From Thermoleophilia bacterium (lineage in GTDB: Bacteria; Actinomycetota; Thermoleophilia; UBA2241), in the NCBI GenBank assembly GCA_017882325.1, contig JADGPQ010000008.1, positions 1-33,699 on the forward strand: a stretch of DNA of 33,699 nt. Direction: 5' to 3'. How positions within the stretch are numbered: the stretch's first letter is position 1; each line of letters begins with the position of its first letter. Shown in pieces: positions 1-7,987 of the stretch. The notes under the pieces are model-generated. The model was not told the origin of the DNA. It saw only the letters and a list, made by a program, of their open reading frames with translations, and searched no databases. Position numbers and translations under genes: made by a program.

Positions 1-212
1 CCGCCGTGCACGTTGACCGTGACGTCGAACTTACCGCCGGTGTGGGTGGTCTCGAAGGGCATCTGGGCGATGGTCTCGAGGACCTTGCGCCCGAAATAGG
101 CGTCGATGGCGCGACCGTTGATGACGACGGTGCCGACGCCCGGGGTGAGGGTAACGCGGGCGACGCTGGTCTTGCGTTTGCCGGTCGCCCGGTAAGTCAC
201 TGCATCAGGCAC
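1..212 (-). CDS. rpsI: 30S ribosomal protein S9 (partial, N-terminal part)
   Basis: Small-subunit ribosomal protein S9; only the first 70 or so residues lie in the window and the C-terminal part with the basic tail is cut off by the left edge. The N-terminus reads YRATGKRKTSVARV, the conserved S9 opening, followed by a GRAIDAYFGRKVLE segment. A GTG start at 212 is chosen because an AAGGAG Shine-Dalgarno lies 6 nt upstream, inside the end of rplM. It follows rplM after 3 nt, the universal L13-S9 operon, and must share its promoter. Confidence 0.95.
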   Translation of the reverse strand, partial: MPDAVTYRATGKRKTSVARVTLTPGVGTVVINGRAIDAYFGRKVLETIAQMPFETTHTGGKFDVTVNVHG

Positions 213-215
213 GCC

Positions 216-650
216 TTACTCCTTGATCTCGAGCACTTCGGGCAGTTGCGCCTCGTGAGGATGCTCCGTGCCCGCGTAGATCTTGAGCTTGCGGAGCTGG
301 GCGCGCCCTAGCTTGGTGTGGGGCAGCATGCCGCGCACGGCGTGGCGCACGATCTCCTCGGGCCGGCGGGCCTGGAGCTTGGCATATGACTCGCTCTTGA
401 TGCCGCCGGGGTAGCCGGAGTGGTGGTAGTACATCTTCTGCTCGGGCTTCTTGCCCGTGACGACGATCTTGTCGGCGTTGATGATGACGACGAAATCGCC
501 GGTGTCGATGGTGGGGGTGTACGTGACCTTGCGCTTGCCGCGCAGACAATCGGCGACGACGGTGGCGAGACGGCCCAGCGTGTGGCCCTTGGCGTCGACG
601 ATGTACCACTTCTTTTCGATGGTGGAGGGCTTGGCGACGTAAGTCTTCAT
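216..650 (-). CDS. rplM: 50S ribosomal protein L13
   Basis: Large-subunit ribosomal protein L13, 144 residues, against a usual length of about 142. It begins [20 protein letters not shown] and contains [18 protein letters not shown], the [14 protein letters not shown] block, [10 protein letters not shown] and the [13 protein letters not shown] segment, all hallmarks of the family. The frame is open further upstream, but the ATG at 650 gives the standard L13 N-terminus. It is the first gene of the L13-S9 operon, with a good promoter about 55-85 nt upstream. The upstream neighbour on the same strand (DUF62) ends at 751, so the ribosomal pair is probably its own transcription unit. Confidence 0.96.
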   Translation of the reverse strand: MKTYVAKPSTIEKKWYIVDAKGHTLGRLATVVADCLRGKRKVTYTPTIDTGDFVVIINADKIVVTGKKPEQKMYYHHSGYPGGIKSESYAKLQARRPEEIVRHAVRGMLPHTKLGRAQLRKLKIYAGTEHPHEAQLPEVLEIKE

Positions 651-705
651 GCGCTCGCTCGTGTCGGTGACAGAACGCGCGCCCCACGTGGACGCGCGAA
701 GGGGA

Positions 706-734
706 ACTATAGCCAATCGCGCCTGGCGATGCAA
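706..734 (-). promoter_or_regulatory. Promoter of rplM-rpsI
   Basis: Read on the minus strand: -35 box TTGCAT (734-729), a spacer of exactly 17 nt, then -10 box TATAGT (711-706). This is the best vegetative-type promoter in the left part of the window. It leaves a leader of about 50 nt before the rplM ATG at 650. Confidence 0.7.
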
Positions 735-750
735 GACGAGGCCGTGGCGC

Positions 751-1557
751 TTACGTGAGCCGCCGCAAGCGCACCTCGTCGCCGGGCTCGAGGCCCAGCA
801 CCTCCTCGGCGGACCCGGCGTTGACGGCGATCGCCACCTGGCCGTAGCTGTCGACGAGGACGACGATATCGCTGGGGCGCACGGAGGCGAAGGTCCGCGC
901 CACCCGAGCCAGGAAGCGCTCGTCTCCGCAAACGAGCTCGACGGTGTCGCCGAACTTCGCCGCCTCGAGCTGCCGGGCGCGCAGGTTGAGCGCCACGTTG
1001 CCAAAGCGGTCGACGAGCAGGGCTGTGGTCGTCAGGCCGTCGCGGTGCCGGCGCAGCTCGGGCAGCTCCAGCCGCGTGAGGCCGCCGGGGTCGATGGCCC
1101 TGCCAGCGGCGTCAAGCGCCAGCCCGTCGGCGAGCCGCGCCGCGACCGGGGCGAAGATGTCGCGGCCGTGGAACGTCGCGGAGAGGGGCGCCAGCCAAAG
1201 CTCTTCGTTGGTCAGCTCGTGGGCCGCCTCGATACCCCCGTCGCGGTCGGCGGCCAAGGTGAGCAAGCCGTTGTCGGGGCCCACGAAGAGGCGGTCGCCG
1301 CCGCTGCGCAAAGCGACCGCCCGCCTGGCCCCGCCCACCCCGGGGTCGACCACCGCGAGGTGCACGGCCCTGTCGGGCATGTACGGCAGCGTGTTGCGGA
1401 GCACGAGGGCGCCGGCCAGCACGTTGCGCCCCGGCAGCCCGTGCGTGACGTCGATGACGCGCACGTCGGGCGCGACGCGCGCGATCACGCCGCGGCACAC
1501 GCCGGCGAAATCGTCGGCGTGACCGTAGTCACTCGCGAAGCATAGCGGTCTGCGCAT
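751..1557 (-). CDS. SAM hydroxide adenosyltransferase (DUF62 / chlorinase-fluorinase fold)
   Basis: 268-residue member of the DUF62 family, which hydrolyses S-adenosylmethionine to adenosine and methionine using activated water; the halogenases of natural product pathways share the fold. Visible signatures are [11 protein letters not shown] near residue 9, [11 protein letters not shown] (D71, R78), FVGPDNGLL near 91 and [10 protein letters not shown] (H130). The Asp-Arg-His triad of the hydrolase branch is therefore present, and there is no reason to call it a halogenase. The C-terminal half (from about residue 165) matches the family's second beta-barrel domain, including DRFGNVALN. It is the last gene of the hem run, 55 nt after hemD. 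Its physiological role is not established for the family. Confidence 0.88.
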   Translation of the reverse strand: MRRPLCFASDYGHADDFAGVCRGVIARVAPDVRVIDVTHGLPGRNVLAGALVLRNTLPYMPDRAVHLAVVDPGVGGARRAVALRSGGDRLFVGPDNGLLTLAADRDGGIEAAHELTNEELWLAPLSATFHGRDIFAPVAARLADGLALDAAGRAIDPGGLTRLELPELRRHRDGLTTTALLVDRFGNVALNLRARQLEAAKFGDTVELVCGDERFLARVARTFASVRPSDIVVLVDSYGQVAIAVNAGSAEEVLGLEPGDEVRLRRLT

Positions 1558-1612
1558 GGCCGCAACCTACGACGTTGCGCGCGACGACGCAACGTCTCCA
1601 CCGCCGCCGACG

Positions 1613-2437
1613 TCAGGCAAAGCCGGCGGCGGAGGCGGCGATCGCCGCCACGAGCCCTTCGGCGGTGTGCTCGGAGGCCTCCACGGCGACCGGCAGCCCC
1701 AGCTCGCGGAGCGTGTCGCTGGTGGCGGGGCCGATAGAGCAGAGCGCGGCGCCGGAGAGCCGCTCGGCGAGCGGCCGGCCGGCGCCGGCATGGGCACTGC
1801 CGGTCCCGGCAATGTCCATGAGCCCGACGAACTGCAGCGCGGCCGAGCTGGAGGTGAAGGTGATGAAGTCGGCCCGCTCGATCCGCTCGGGGGGGAGCTG
1901 CAGACGCTTCGCCGGCACGGTGTCGTAGACCGGCAGCACATCCACCCTGGCGCCGCTCGCGCGCAGCGCCTCGGACAGCACGGTGCGCGCCAGCCGCGCC
2001 GACGGGATGAGGACCCTCGTCCCGGCCGGAGCCACGGCGCGCTTCTCCAGCGTGTCCAGCAGGCCCTCGGCGACGAAGTCGTCGGCCACCACGTCGCAAG
2101 TGACGCCGCGTTCCTCGAGAGCGGAGGCCGTCCGCGGACCGACCGCCGCGACGATGGCGTCGTCGAGCGACGCGAGAGGCAGGCCGAGCTCCGTGAGATA
2201 GCCCAGGAAGACTGCCACGCCGTTTGCACTCGTGAAGATGATGAGCCGGTATTCCGGGAGATCGTTGACGACGACGCGCACGACCTCGTCGTCCAGCGTC
2301 CGGGGCACGATCCGGATGGTCGGCGCCAGCAGCACCTCGGCGCCCAGATGCTCGAGCGGCTGGGCCAGAGAGGCGGCCTGCTCGCGCGGCCGCGTGACGA
2401 CGATGGTCCTGCCCTCGAGCGGCCGACCGTGCGTCAT
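1613..2437 (-). CDS. hemD: Uroporphyrinogen-III synthase
   Basis: Cyclises hydroxymethylbilane to uroporphyrinogen III in the cytoplasm, inverting ring D. The 274-residue protein starts MTHGRPLEGRTIVVTRPREQ and has the two-lobed HemD pattern: an N-terminal TRPREQA motif, IIFTSANGV near residue 70, VAAVGPRTASALEERG near 92, and the second-lobe FITFTSSSAALQF followed by CSIGPATSDTLRELG. HemD is poorly conserved, so these short motifs and the operon position carry the call. The ATG at 2437 lies one nucleotide after the hemC stop (TGA-C-ATG), so the two are translationally coupled. The order hemA-hemC-hemD matches many bacterial tetrapyrrole operons. Confidence 0.92.
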   Translation of the reverse strand: MTHGRPLEGRTIVVTRPREQAASLAQPLEHLGAEVLLAPTIRIVPRTLDDEVVRVVVNDLPEYRLIIFTSANGVAVFLGYLTELGLPLASLDDAIVAAVGPRTASALEERGVTCDVVADDFVAEGLLDTLEKRAVAPAGTRVLIPSARLARTVLSEALRASGARVDVLPVYDTVPAKRLQLPPERIERADFITFTSSSAALQFVGLMDIAGTGSAHAGAGRPLAERLSGAALCSIGPATSDTLRELGLPVAVEASEHTAEGLVAAIAASAAGFA

Positions 2438-2438
2438 G

Positions 2439-3398
2439 TCAGGCGGCTCCGCGGACCTCTGCGAGGATCCTCTCGGCGCCGCGCGCCAGCAGGTCCTCGG
2501 CAAGCGCGATCCCGAGACCCTCGGGCGCTTGCGCCGGCCCCGCCAGCTCTCCGCGCACGGCCTTCGTGCCGTCCACGGAGCCGACAAAGGCACGCAGCAG
2601 GAGCCGCTCGACGCCGACCTCGTCGGGCACCTGGGAGACCTCGGCGAAGCCCGCGATCGGCACCTGGCACCCGCCCTGCAGGGCGTGCATGAGGCTGCGC
2701 TCGGCACGCACGGCGAGAGCGGTATGCTCGTGGATCAGCGGGGCGACGATAGCTGCGACGCGCGTGTCGCCGGCTCGCGCCTCGATGGCCAGGGAGCCTT
2801 GCCCGACGGCGGGCAGCATCTGTTGGAAGGCGAAGGCGAAGGACGCCAGCTTGGGCTGCTCGAGACGGGCCAGGCCGGCGGCGGCCAGGATCGTGCCGGA
2901 CATGCCCTGTTCCTCCAGCTTGCGCAAGCGGGTCTGCACGTTGCCGCGGATGTCGACGAGATCGAGATCGGGGCGCAGCGCCAGGAGCTGCGAGCGACGC
3001 CTCAGGCTGGAGGTGCCGACGGTCGCGCCCCGGGGAAGGTCGTCGAGGGTGCGCAGCGAGGAGGACGCGCCGCCCACGAACACGTCGCGCACGTCCTCGC
3101 GCGCCGTGAAGGCGACGATGGCAAGGCCCTCGGGGACCTCCGTCGGCATGTCTTTGGCAGAGTGCACAGCGAGGTCGGTGCGGCCATCGAGCATGGCCGC
3201 CTCCAGTTCCTTGGTGAACAACCCTTTGTCGCCGATCTTGGCCAGCGGCGCGTCCAGCAGCTTGTCGCCCTTGGTATGGATGACCTCGATCTCGACCTGC
3301 AGGTCCGGATGAAGACGCCTGAGCTCGTCGCGCACCCACGCGCTCTGGATGAGGGCGAGCTTGCTCCCCCGGGAGCCGATGCGCAGCGTGCCGCTCAC
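2439..3398 (-). CDS. hemC: Hydroxymethylbilane synthase (porphobilinogen deaminase)
   Basis: Polymerises four porphobilinogens into hydroxymethylbilane on a covalently bound dipyrromethane cofactor. The 319-residue protein shows LRIGSRGSKLALIQS at the N-terminus, DLAVHSAKDMPTE around residue 75-87 with the catalytic Asp at 83, VGTSSLRRRSQL with the substrate-binding arginines, and LQGGCQVPIAG with Cys244, the cofactor attachment residue. Everything needed for activity is present. The GTG start at 3398 overlaps the hemA stop as GTGA. Upstream in-frame sequence is open but encodes no HemC homology. Confidence 0.96.
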   Translation of the reverse strand: MSGTLRIGSRGSKLALIQSAWVRDELRRLHPDLQVEIEVIHTKGDKLLDAPLAKIGDKGLFTKELEAAMLDGRTDLAVHSAKDMPTEVPEGLAIVAFTAREDVRDVFVGGASSSLRTLDDLPRGATVGTSSLRRRSQLLALRPDLDLVDIRGNVQTRLRKLEEQGMSGTILAAAGLARLEQPKLASFAFAFQQMLPAVGQGSLAIEARAGDTRVAAIVAPLIHEHTALAVRAERSLMHALQGGCQVPIAGFAEVSQVPDEVGVERLLLRAFVGSVDGTKAVRGELAGPAQAPEGLGIALAEDLLARGAERILAEVRGAA

Positions 3399-4795
3399 GC
3401 GTTGTCCGTGCCGGTGCCCCGAAGGTGATGGACGGTGGCGCCGGGCGGGTCGGGCGGGTCGGCGGCGGCGTGATCGTCCGCGGCGGCGTCCGGAACCGGG
3501 TCGTCTGCCGCGCCATCGGGCGCCGCCCCGTTGCCACTGAGGTCGAAGAGAGTGCGCACGGCATCGACGTAGACATAGCACTCCTCGCTTCCCGCGACCT
3601 CCTTCATCTTCACGGTCGGCATGTGGAGGATCTTGTTGACGATGCTCGCCGTGAGCATATCGACCTGGGCGCGCTGCTCGTCGGTGAGGTCGCCGAGCTT
3701 GCCGCCGAGACGCTCGAGCTCGGCCCGGCGGATCTGCTCCACCGTATCTCGCAGCGTGGCGATCGTGGGCACGACCTCAAGGCTGCGCAGCCAGTCGTTC
3801 ACGCTGCGCAGCTCCTCCTCGACGATGCGCTCCGCGTGGTGGGCCTCTTTCTCGCGTTCGCCGCGGTTCTGTTCCACCACGTGCTGCAGGTCGTCGATGT
3901 CGTAGAGGTAGGCGTTGCGCACGCGATTGATCTCGGGGTCGAGGTCACGCGGCACAGCGATGTCGATGAAGAAGATGGGCCGGTGACGCCGGTGCCTCAG
4001 CGAACGCTCGACACGCTCGCGCGTGATGACGTAGTGCGGCGCCGCGGTGGAGCTGATGACGATGTCGGCGGCGGCCAGGTGCCCTTCGAGGTCCTCGAAG
4101 GGCACGGCGCGGCCGCCGACCCGGCGGGCCAGCTCCTCGGCCGCGCCGAACGTGCGGTTGGTGACGAGGATCTTCTCGATGCCGTGAGCCTTGAGGTGCG
4201 TGGCGGTGAGCTCACTGGTCTCGCCAGCGCCCACGATGAGCACGGTGTGGTCCTTGAACTTGCCGAACACCTGGAGGGCCAGCTCGACGGCCGCGGAGCT
4301 CACGCTCACCGGCCGTTCGCCGATGGCCGTCTCGGTGCGTACGCGCTTGCCCACTTCGAGCGCGTGCCGGAACAGGCGGTTGAAGACGACGCTGGTGCAA
4401 CCGCCCTCGCAGGCCTGCTGGTACGCGGCCTTCATCTGGGCGACGATCTGCGCCTCGCCGACGACCATCGAGTCGAGGCTCGAGGTGACGCGGAAGAGGT
4501 GCGCGATGGCCGCGTCCCCCGAGTAGCTGTAGAGGCTCGGCTCGAGCTCGCCGACGGCCGCTCCGGCGTGCTGCGCCAGGCGTTCAACGGCCGCCTGGCG
4601 GGCAGCCAGAGAGTCGCGGCCGTACATGTAAAGCTCGGTGCGGTTACAGGTGCTCAGGGCGACGGCCTCACAGGCCGCCCCGCCGTCCAGCAGCTCCTGG
4701 GCCACGCGCAGGGAGCCGTCTTCATCGAGGGCCAAGCGTTCGCGCAGCTCCAGTGGAGCGGTCTTATGCGAGATGCCGGTGACGACGACGAGCAC
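3395..4795 (-). CDS. hemA: Glutamyl-tRNA reductase
   Basis: First committed enzyme of the C5 heme pathway, reducing glutamyl-tRNA to glutamate-1-semialdehyde with NADPH. The 466-residue protein has the catalytic domain with ALSTCNRTELY (Cys50 nucleophile), the SLDSMVVGEAQI block, an NADPH-binding Rossmann segment VLIVGAGETSELTATHL near residue 195, and a C-terminal helical dimerisation region. The last 45 residues are an Asp/Ala/Pro-rich tail with no family counterpart. GTG start at 4795 with GGAGG 8 nt upstream; its stop overlaps the hemC start (GTGA). It sits 4 nt after the CcsA/HemX-like gene, an arrangement like the Bacillus hemA-hemX neighbourhood. Confidence 0.96.
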   Translation of the reverse strand: MLVVVTGISHKTAPLELRERLALDEDGSLRVAQELLDGGAACEAVALSTCNRTELYMYGRDSLAARQAAVERLAQHAGAAVGELEPSLYSYSGDAAIAHLFRVTSSLDSMVVGEAQIVAQMKAAYQQACEGGCTSVVFNRLFRHALEVGKRVRTETAIGERPVSVSSAAVELALQVFGKFKDHTVLIVGAGETSELTATHLKAHGIEKILVTNRTFGAAEELARRVGGRAVPFEDLEGHLAAADIVISSTAAPHYVITRERVERSLRHRRHRPIFFIDIAVPRDLDPEINRVRNAYLYDIDDLQHVVEQNRGEREKEAHHAERIVEEELRSVNDWLRSLEVVPTIATLRDTVEQIRRAELERLGGKLGDLTDEQRAQVDMLTASIVNKILHMPTVKMKEVAGSEECYVYVDAVRTLFDLSGNGAAPDGAADDPVPDAAADDHAAADPPDPPGATVHHLRGTGTDNA

Positions 4796-4799
4796 CCGG

Positions 4800-5627
4800 T
4801 CAACCTCCGTAGGTATGAAAGCCGCTGAGGTACGGGACGGCGGCGAAGCGGATGACCAGCAGCACGACGAGTCCGGTGAGGGCCAGCCAGGCGATGCGGC
4901 TGCCGACCCAGTCGGCGCGCATGCGGCCCCAGAGCAGCACCGCGTAGAGCGCCCAGGCGAAGAGCGCCAGCAAGACCATGGGGTCCACCCACCAGTGCGG
5001 TACGTTGAAGGTCTCGGCGCGGATGATGCCCGCCAGCATTCCCGCCGTGAGGAACGGCAGCCCCAGCAGCGTCGCGTGGTAGATGAGCTTCTCCAGGGAG
5101 CCCAGCGACGGCAAACGCCCGAGGACGCCGCCCGCCATGCGACGTCGCAGCAGGGCCTCCTCGATGAGGTAGATGATGCCCGCGCCGCCGGCTACGTAGA
5201 GGCAGCCGATAGCGATGAGCAACACGATCACGTGCAGGATGACGATGTCGCTCCTCAGTGCCGGCACGAGCTGCACCGGCGGCTTGTACTCGACCCAGGC
5301 CACGGTGAGCAAGATGAGGACCACGGGGAGCACGTACAGGCCGACGGCGCGCATCCTGGTGAACGACTCCAGTACGTGCCACACGAGAACGATGGACCAG
5401 GCGACCATGACCAGCGACTCGTAGGCGCCGACGAATGGCACGTGACCCGCGCTGAAGCCGCGGAAGATGATGGCCAGGGTCTGAAAGACCAAGCCGACGG
5501 CGGCCACGACAAGGCCGACACGGGTGAGCGTCGGGCTCTTGGTGAGGAACTGGACCACGAAGACGGCGAACGTCCCCGCGTAGAGCAGGTAGGCGATCCA
5601 GAGGAAGATGACTGAGGCGTGCTCCAT
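4800..5627 (-). CDS. CcsA/HemX-like cytochrome c assembly family membrane protein
   Basis: 275-residue polytopic membrane protein with about eight predicted helices, of the cytochrome c assembly family (CcsA/ResC/HemX/CcmC superfamily). Typical features are VPFVGAYESLVMVAW near residue 63, the LRSDIVILHVIVLLIAIGCL helix with its His, and a C-terminal PYLSGFHTYGG resembling the GLHSY end of CcsA. The tryptophan-rich heme-handling motif is degenerate: HWWVDPMVLLALFAW stands where CcsA has WGSYWSWDPKET. That, and its place 4 nt before hemA, fits a HemX-like role in heme synthesis better than a true CcsA, since a full Ccm set lies just upstream. The ATG at 5627 has a CATACT box 7 nt upstream, so an internal leaderless promoter is possible. 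Confidence 0.8.
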   Translation of the reverse strand: MEHASVIFLWIAYLLYAGTFAVFVVQFLTKSPTLTRVGLVVAAVGLVFQTLAIIFRGFSAGHVPFVGAYESLVMVAWSIVLVWHVLESFTRMRAVGLYVLPVVLILLTVAWVEYKPPVQLVPALRSDIVILHVIVLLIAIGCLYVAGGAGIIYLIEEALLRRRMAGGVLGRLPSLGSLEKLIYHATLLGLPFLTAGMLAGIIRAETFNVPHWWVDPMVLLALFAWALYAVLLWGRMRADWVGSRIAWLALTGLVVLLVIRFAAVPYLSGFHTYGG

Positions 5628-5671
5628 ACCGGAGAGTATGCGCCTTGACTAACGCCGGTGGCGCCGGCGGA

Positions 5672-5851
5672 TCACTCGCCGCCCGCCCCGCCGGCCCCGA
5701 TCTGGCGCCGCTGGACTTCCTGCTCGAGCAGCTGCACGTCGCGCTTCAGAGTGTTCACCCGGCGCGCGCTCAGGACGTAGTAGAGCATGAGGACCGCCAG
5801 GATAATAGCGTAGGCGGCGGCGACGAACTTGGCGCCTTCTTCTATTGTCAT
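5672..5851 (-). CDS. CcmD-like small membrane protein
   Basis: A 59-residue reading frame exactly between ccmC and the CcsA/HemX-like gene. It starts MTIEEGAKFVAAAYAIILAV, forming one transmembrane helix at about residues 8-28. A basic SARRVNTLKR turn follows, then a short amphipathic helix (DVQLLEQEVQRRQ) and a Gly-rich end. This matches CcmD, the small protein that holds CcmC, CcmE and CcmAB together during heme export, in size, topology and position. The sequence of CcmD is barely conserved, so the call rests on context and topology. The ATG at 5851 follows the ccmC stop after 4 nt. Confidence 0.72.
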   Translation of the reverse strand: MTIEEGAKFVAAAYAIILAVLMLYYVLSARRVNTLKRDVQLLEQEVQRRQIGAGGAGGE

Positions 5852-5855
5852 CGGG

Positions 5856-6545
5856 TCAGCCTCCGATCGAGTTCTTGAGGTCGGCCACGCGGTCCTTGAG
5901 CTCCTCGACGGCGAGGTCTCTGCGGATGAGCGCGACCAGCAGAAGAGTCATGCCGATCATGCTGATGAAGAAGCTCACGAACATGCTGCCGGGCATGCCG
6001 GTGCCCCCCATGGTGATCACCGTAGGGTGCATGCCAGCCGGCAGGAAGCGCGTGGCAAAGAACGTGATCGGCACGTCGATGAACGCGATGATCGAGAACA
6101 CGGCAGCGAACGTGGCGCGCCGCTGCTCTTCTTCCACGACGGAGCGTAGCACGAAGTAGGCCACGTAGAGGAAGCAGACGAGAAGGAACGTGGTGAGCCG
6201 CGGCTCCCAATCCCACCAGGTGCCCCAGGCGGCCTTGCCCCAGATCATGCCGGTGGCCATGACGAGCAGGCTGAAGACGAGGCCGAGGCGCACGGAGACC
6301 ACACCGAGGCGGTCCCACCTGGGGTCTTGGCTGCGCAGGTAGAGAATGGCGGCGACGAAGGCGACGCCGAAGGCGACCAGCGCCGTTTCGGCGATGGGCG
6401 CGTGGTAGAAGAAGATCTTCTGGCTGTAGCCCATCGTCGACGCGTCGATGGGCGCATAGAGGAAGGCCAGCAAGAGCCCCGTGACGAGGAAGATGCCGGC
6501 CCCCACGAAGAGTACGGGGGCGCTGACTAGCTGCTTCACGCTCAC
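5856..6545 (-). CDS. ccmC: Heme exporter subunit CcmC
   Basis: Integral membrane protein that loads heme onto the chaperone CcmE. The 229-residue protein has six predicted helices and the signature tryptophan-rich loop WGTWWDWEPRLT near residue 107-118. Flanking histidines are in FFYHAPIAET (residue 48) and in the AGMHPTVITMG segment (about 174). The C-terminal RRDLAVEELKDRVADLKN tail is cytoplasmic. The GTG start at 6545 overlaps the ccmB stop (GTGA); a second GTG two codons later is an alternative. It is part of the ccmEFABCD run. Confidence 0.95.
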   Translation of the reverse strand: MSVKQLVSAPVLFVGAGIFLVTGLLLAFLYAPIDASTMGYSQKIFFYHAPIAETALVAFGVAFVAAILYLRSQDPRWDRLGVVSVRLGLVFSLLVMATGMIWGKAAWGTWWDWEPRLTTFLLVCFLYVAYFVLRSVVEEEQRRATFAAVFSIIAFIDVPITFFATRFLPAGMHPTVITMGGTGMPGSMFVSFFISMIGMTLLLVALIRRDLAVEELKDRVADLKNSIGG

Positions 6546-7207
6546 TCTCCTATGGCGAAGTCGTAGGTGCCGTACGCCGCCACCAAGAAGACGGCATCAA
6601 AGCCTAGCAGGAACAGGACGCGGGCGAGAAGGTCGCCGAACCCGGCGCCCTCCGCGAAAATCAGCGTCGTCGCCCCGGTGGCGGCGATGAGCACCGGCAC
6701 GATGAGCGGCAGGAAGATGATCGGCAGCAGCAGATCGCGCGAGCGCGTGTTCATCGAGATCGTCGCGAGGAGTGTTCCCAACGCACAGATGCCCACGTCG
6801 GCGAGCAGCATGACGATGAGGAACGGTACGAGATCGCCGACGTAGCTTCGCGAGACGAAGAAGAGCGTGAACACGGGCACGGCAACGACCTGGATGATGA
6901 GCAGGAAGACGAGGTTGCCGGCCGTCTTCGCGAGGAAGATCGTCACACGGTCCACCGGGCAGAGCAGCAGACCATCGAGGCAGCGCTCGTCCTTCTCCTG
7001 CGCGAATGAGCGGTTGAGCCCAAGAAGCATGGCGAAGATGAAGGTCACCCACAGCATGCCGCCGGTGAAATACGTGAGGTCCGCGTCTTCCTTGACACTG
7101 AAGGCGTAGTGGAAGATCACCATCGCCAGCAGCACGAAGAGGATCATGCTGATGATCATCTCGCGGGTGCGCAGCTCGCGAATGAGGTCCTTGCGCAGGA
7201 TGGCCAT
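6542..7207 (-). CDS. ccmB: Heme exporter subunit CcmB
   Basis: Permease half of the CcmAB ABC complex, which with CcmC and CcmD releases holo-CcmE. The 221-residue protein begins MAILRKDLIRELRTREMI, the usual cytoplasmic CcmB start with its Arg-Glu-Leu-Arg-Thr motif, then has six hydrophobic helices. It includes GGMLWVTFIFAMLLGLNRSF and EKDERCLDGLLLCPVDR, the coupling-helix region of this family. An alternative GTG at 7225 would add six residues; the ATG at 7207 gives the family's normal length. The stop overlaps the ccmC start. Confidence 0.93.
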   Translation of the reverse strand: MAILRKDLIRELRTREMIISMILFVLLAMVIFHYAFSVKEDADLTYFTGGMLWVTFIFAMLLGLNRSFAQEKDERCLDGLLLCPVDRVTIFLAKTAGNLVFLLIIQVVAVPVFTLFFVSRSYVGDLVPFLIVMLLADVGICALGTLLATISMNTRSRDLLLPIIFLPLIVPVLIAATGATTLIFAEGAGFGDLLARVLFLLGFDAVFLVAAYGTYDFAIGE

Positions 7208-7227
7208 GAACTGCCGCGTTCCCACGC

Positions 7228-7974
7228 TCAGAGCACCGAACCTTCCTGAACGTGCTCGCGGTACACAGCGCTGAACGACTCGGGGTCGACGCCGGCGGCA
7301 CGCTCGTAGACGATGCGGCCGTCCTCGACGATCATGAGGCGAGTACCCCACTCGAGCCCCTTGGCGATGTTGTGCGTGACCATCACGAAGGTGTGCTCGT
7401 CGCGGATCTCGGTCAGCAAGCCGTCGAGGATGTCGACGGCGCGTGGGTCCAGTCCGGAGTGCGGCTCGTCCAGCAGAAGCACACGCGGCCGGTGAAGGAT
7501 GGCGCGCGCGATGGCCAGGCGCTGGCGCATGCCCTTGCTGTAGGTGCGCACGACGTCGTGGCGGCGGTGGCTGAGCTCGAGACGCTCGAGAAGCTCCGTG
7601 ATGCGCGCCTCACGGTCGTCGACGCCGTACATGTCGCCGTAGAAGCGCAGATTCTCTTGCGCCGTAAGATCGAGGTAGAGCATGGGGTTGTGCGAGATGA
7701 GCCCGACGGTGCGGCGCACGGGCATGGGGTCGTCGCGCACGTCGTGGCCGGCGACACGGACCGTGCCGCCGCCGGCCGTGAGCAGGGTGGCGAGCACGCG
7801 CAGCGTGGTCGTCTTGCCGGCGCCGTTGGGGCCGAAGATGCTGAGAAAGCCGCCGCGCTCCAGGCTGAACGAGAGACCCTTCAGCACCTCACGGCGGCCG
7901 AACGTCTTGCGCAAGCCCTCGACTTCGATCTCAAGGGGGGGCGCGCCCTCCTGCCCGTCTGGTGAGTCCGACAC
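7228..7974 (-). CDS. ccmA: Heme exporter ATP-binding protein CcmA
   Basis: ATPase of the CcmAB complex; ATP hydrolysis drives release of heme-loaded CcmE. The 248-residue protein shows Walker A GPNGAGKTTTL near residue 49, ABC signature TYSKGMRQR near 141, Walker B VLLLDEPHSGLDP near 164 and the switch His in VTHNIAKG. At the Q-loop position the sequence is LISHNPMLYLDLT, so the usual Gln is Asn. The GTG at 7974 is preceded by GGAGG with 7 nt spacing, 13 nt after ccmF; the longer upstream open frame has no homology. The order F-A-B-C-D is preserved. Confidence 0.94.
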   Translation of the reverse strand: MSDSPDGQEGAPPLEIEVEGLRKTFGRREVLKGLSFSLERGGFLSIFGPNGAGKTTTLRVLATLLTAGGGTVRVAGHDVRDDPMPVRRTVGLISHNPMLYLDLTAQENLRFYGDMYGVDDREARITELLERLELSHRRHDVVRTYSKGMRQRLAIARAILHRPRVLLLDEPHSGLDPRAVDILDGLLTEIRDEHTFVMVTHNIAKGLEWGTRLMIVEDGRIVYERAAGVDPESFSAVYREHVQEGSVL

Positions 7975-7987
7975 AGGGCGCCCTCCG

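Noticed and set aside
751-1557. SAM-dependent fluorinase or chlorinase
   Set aside because: The Asp-Arg-His hydrolase triad is present and the context is housekeeping, so the hydroxide (hydrolase) branch fits better.
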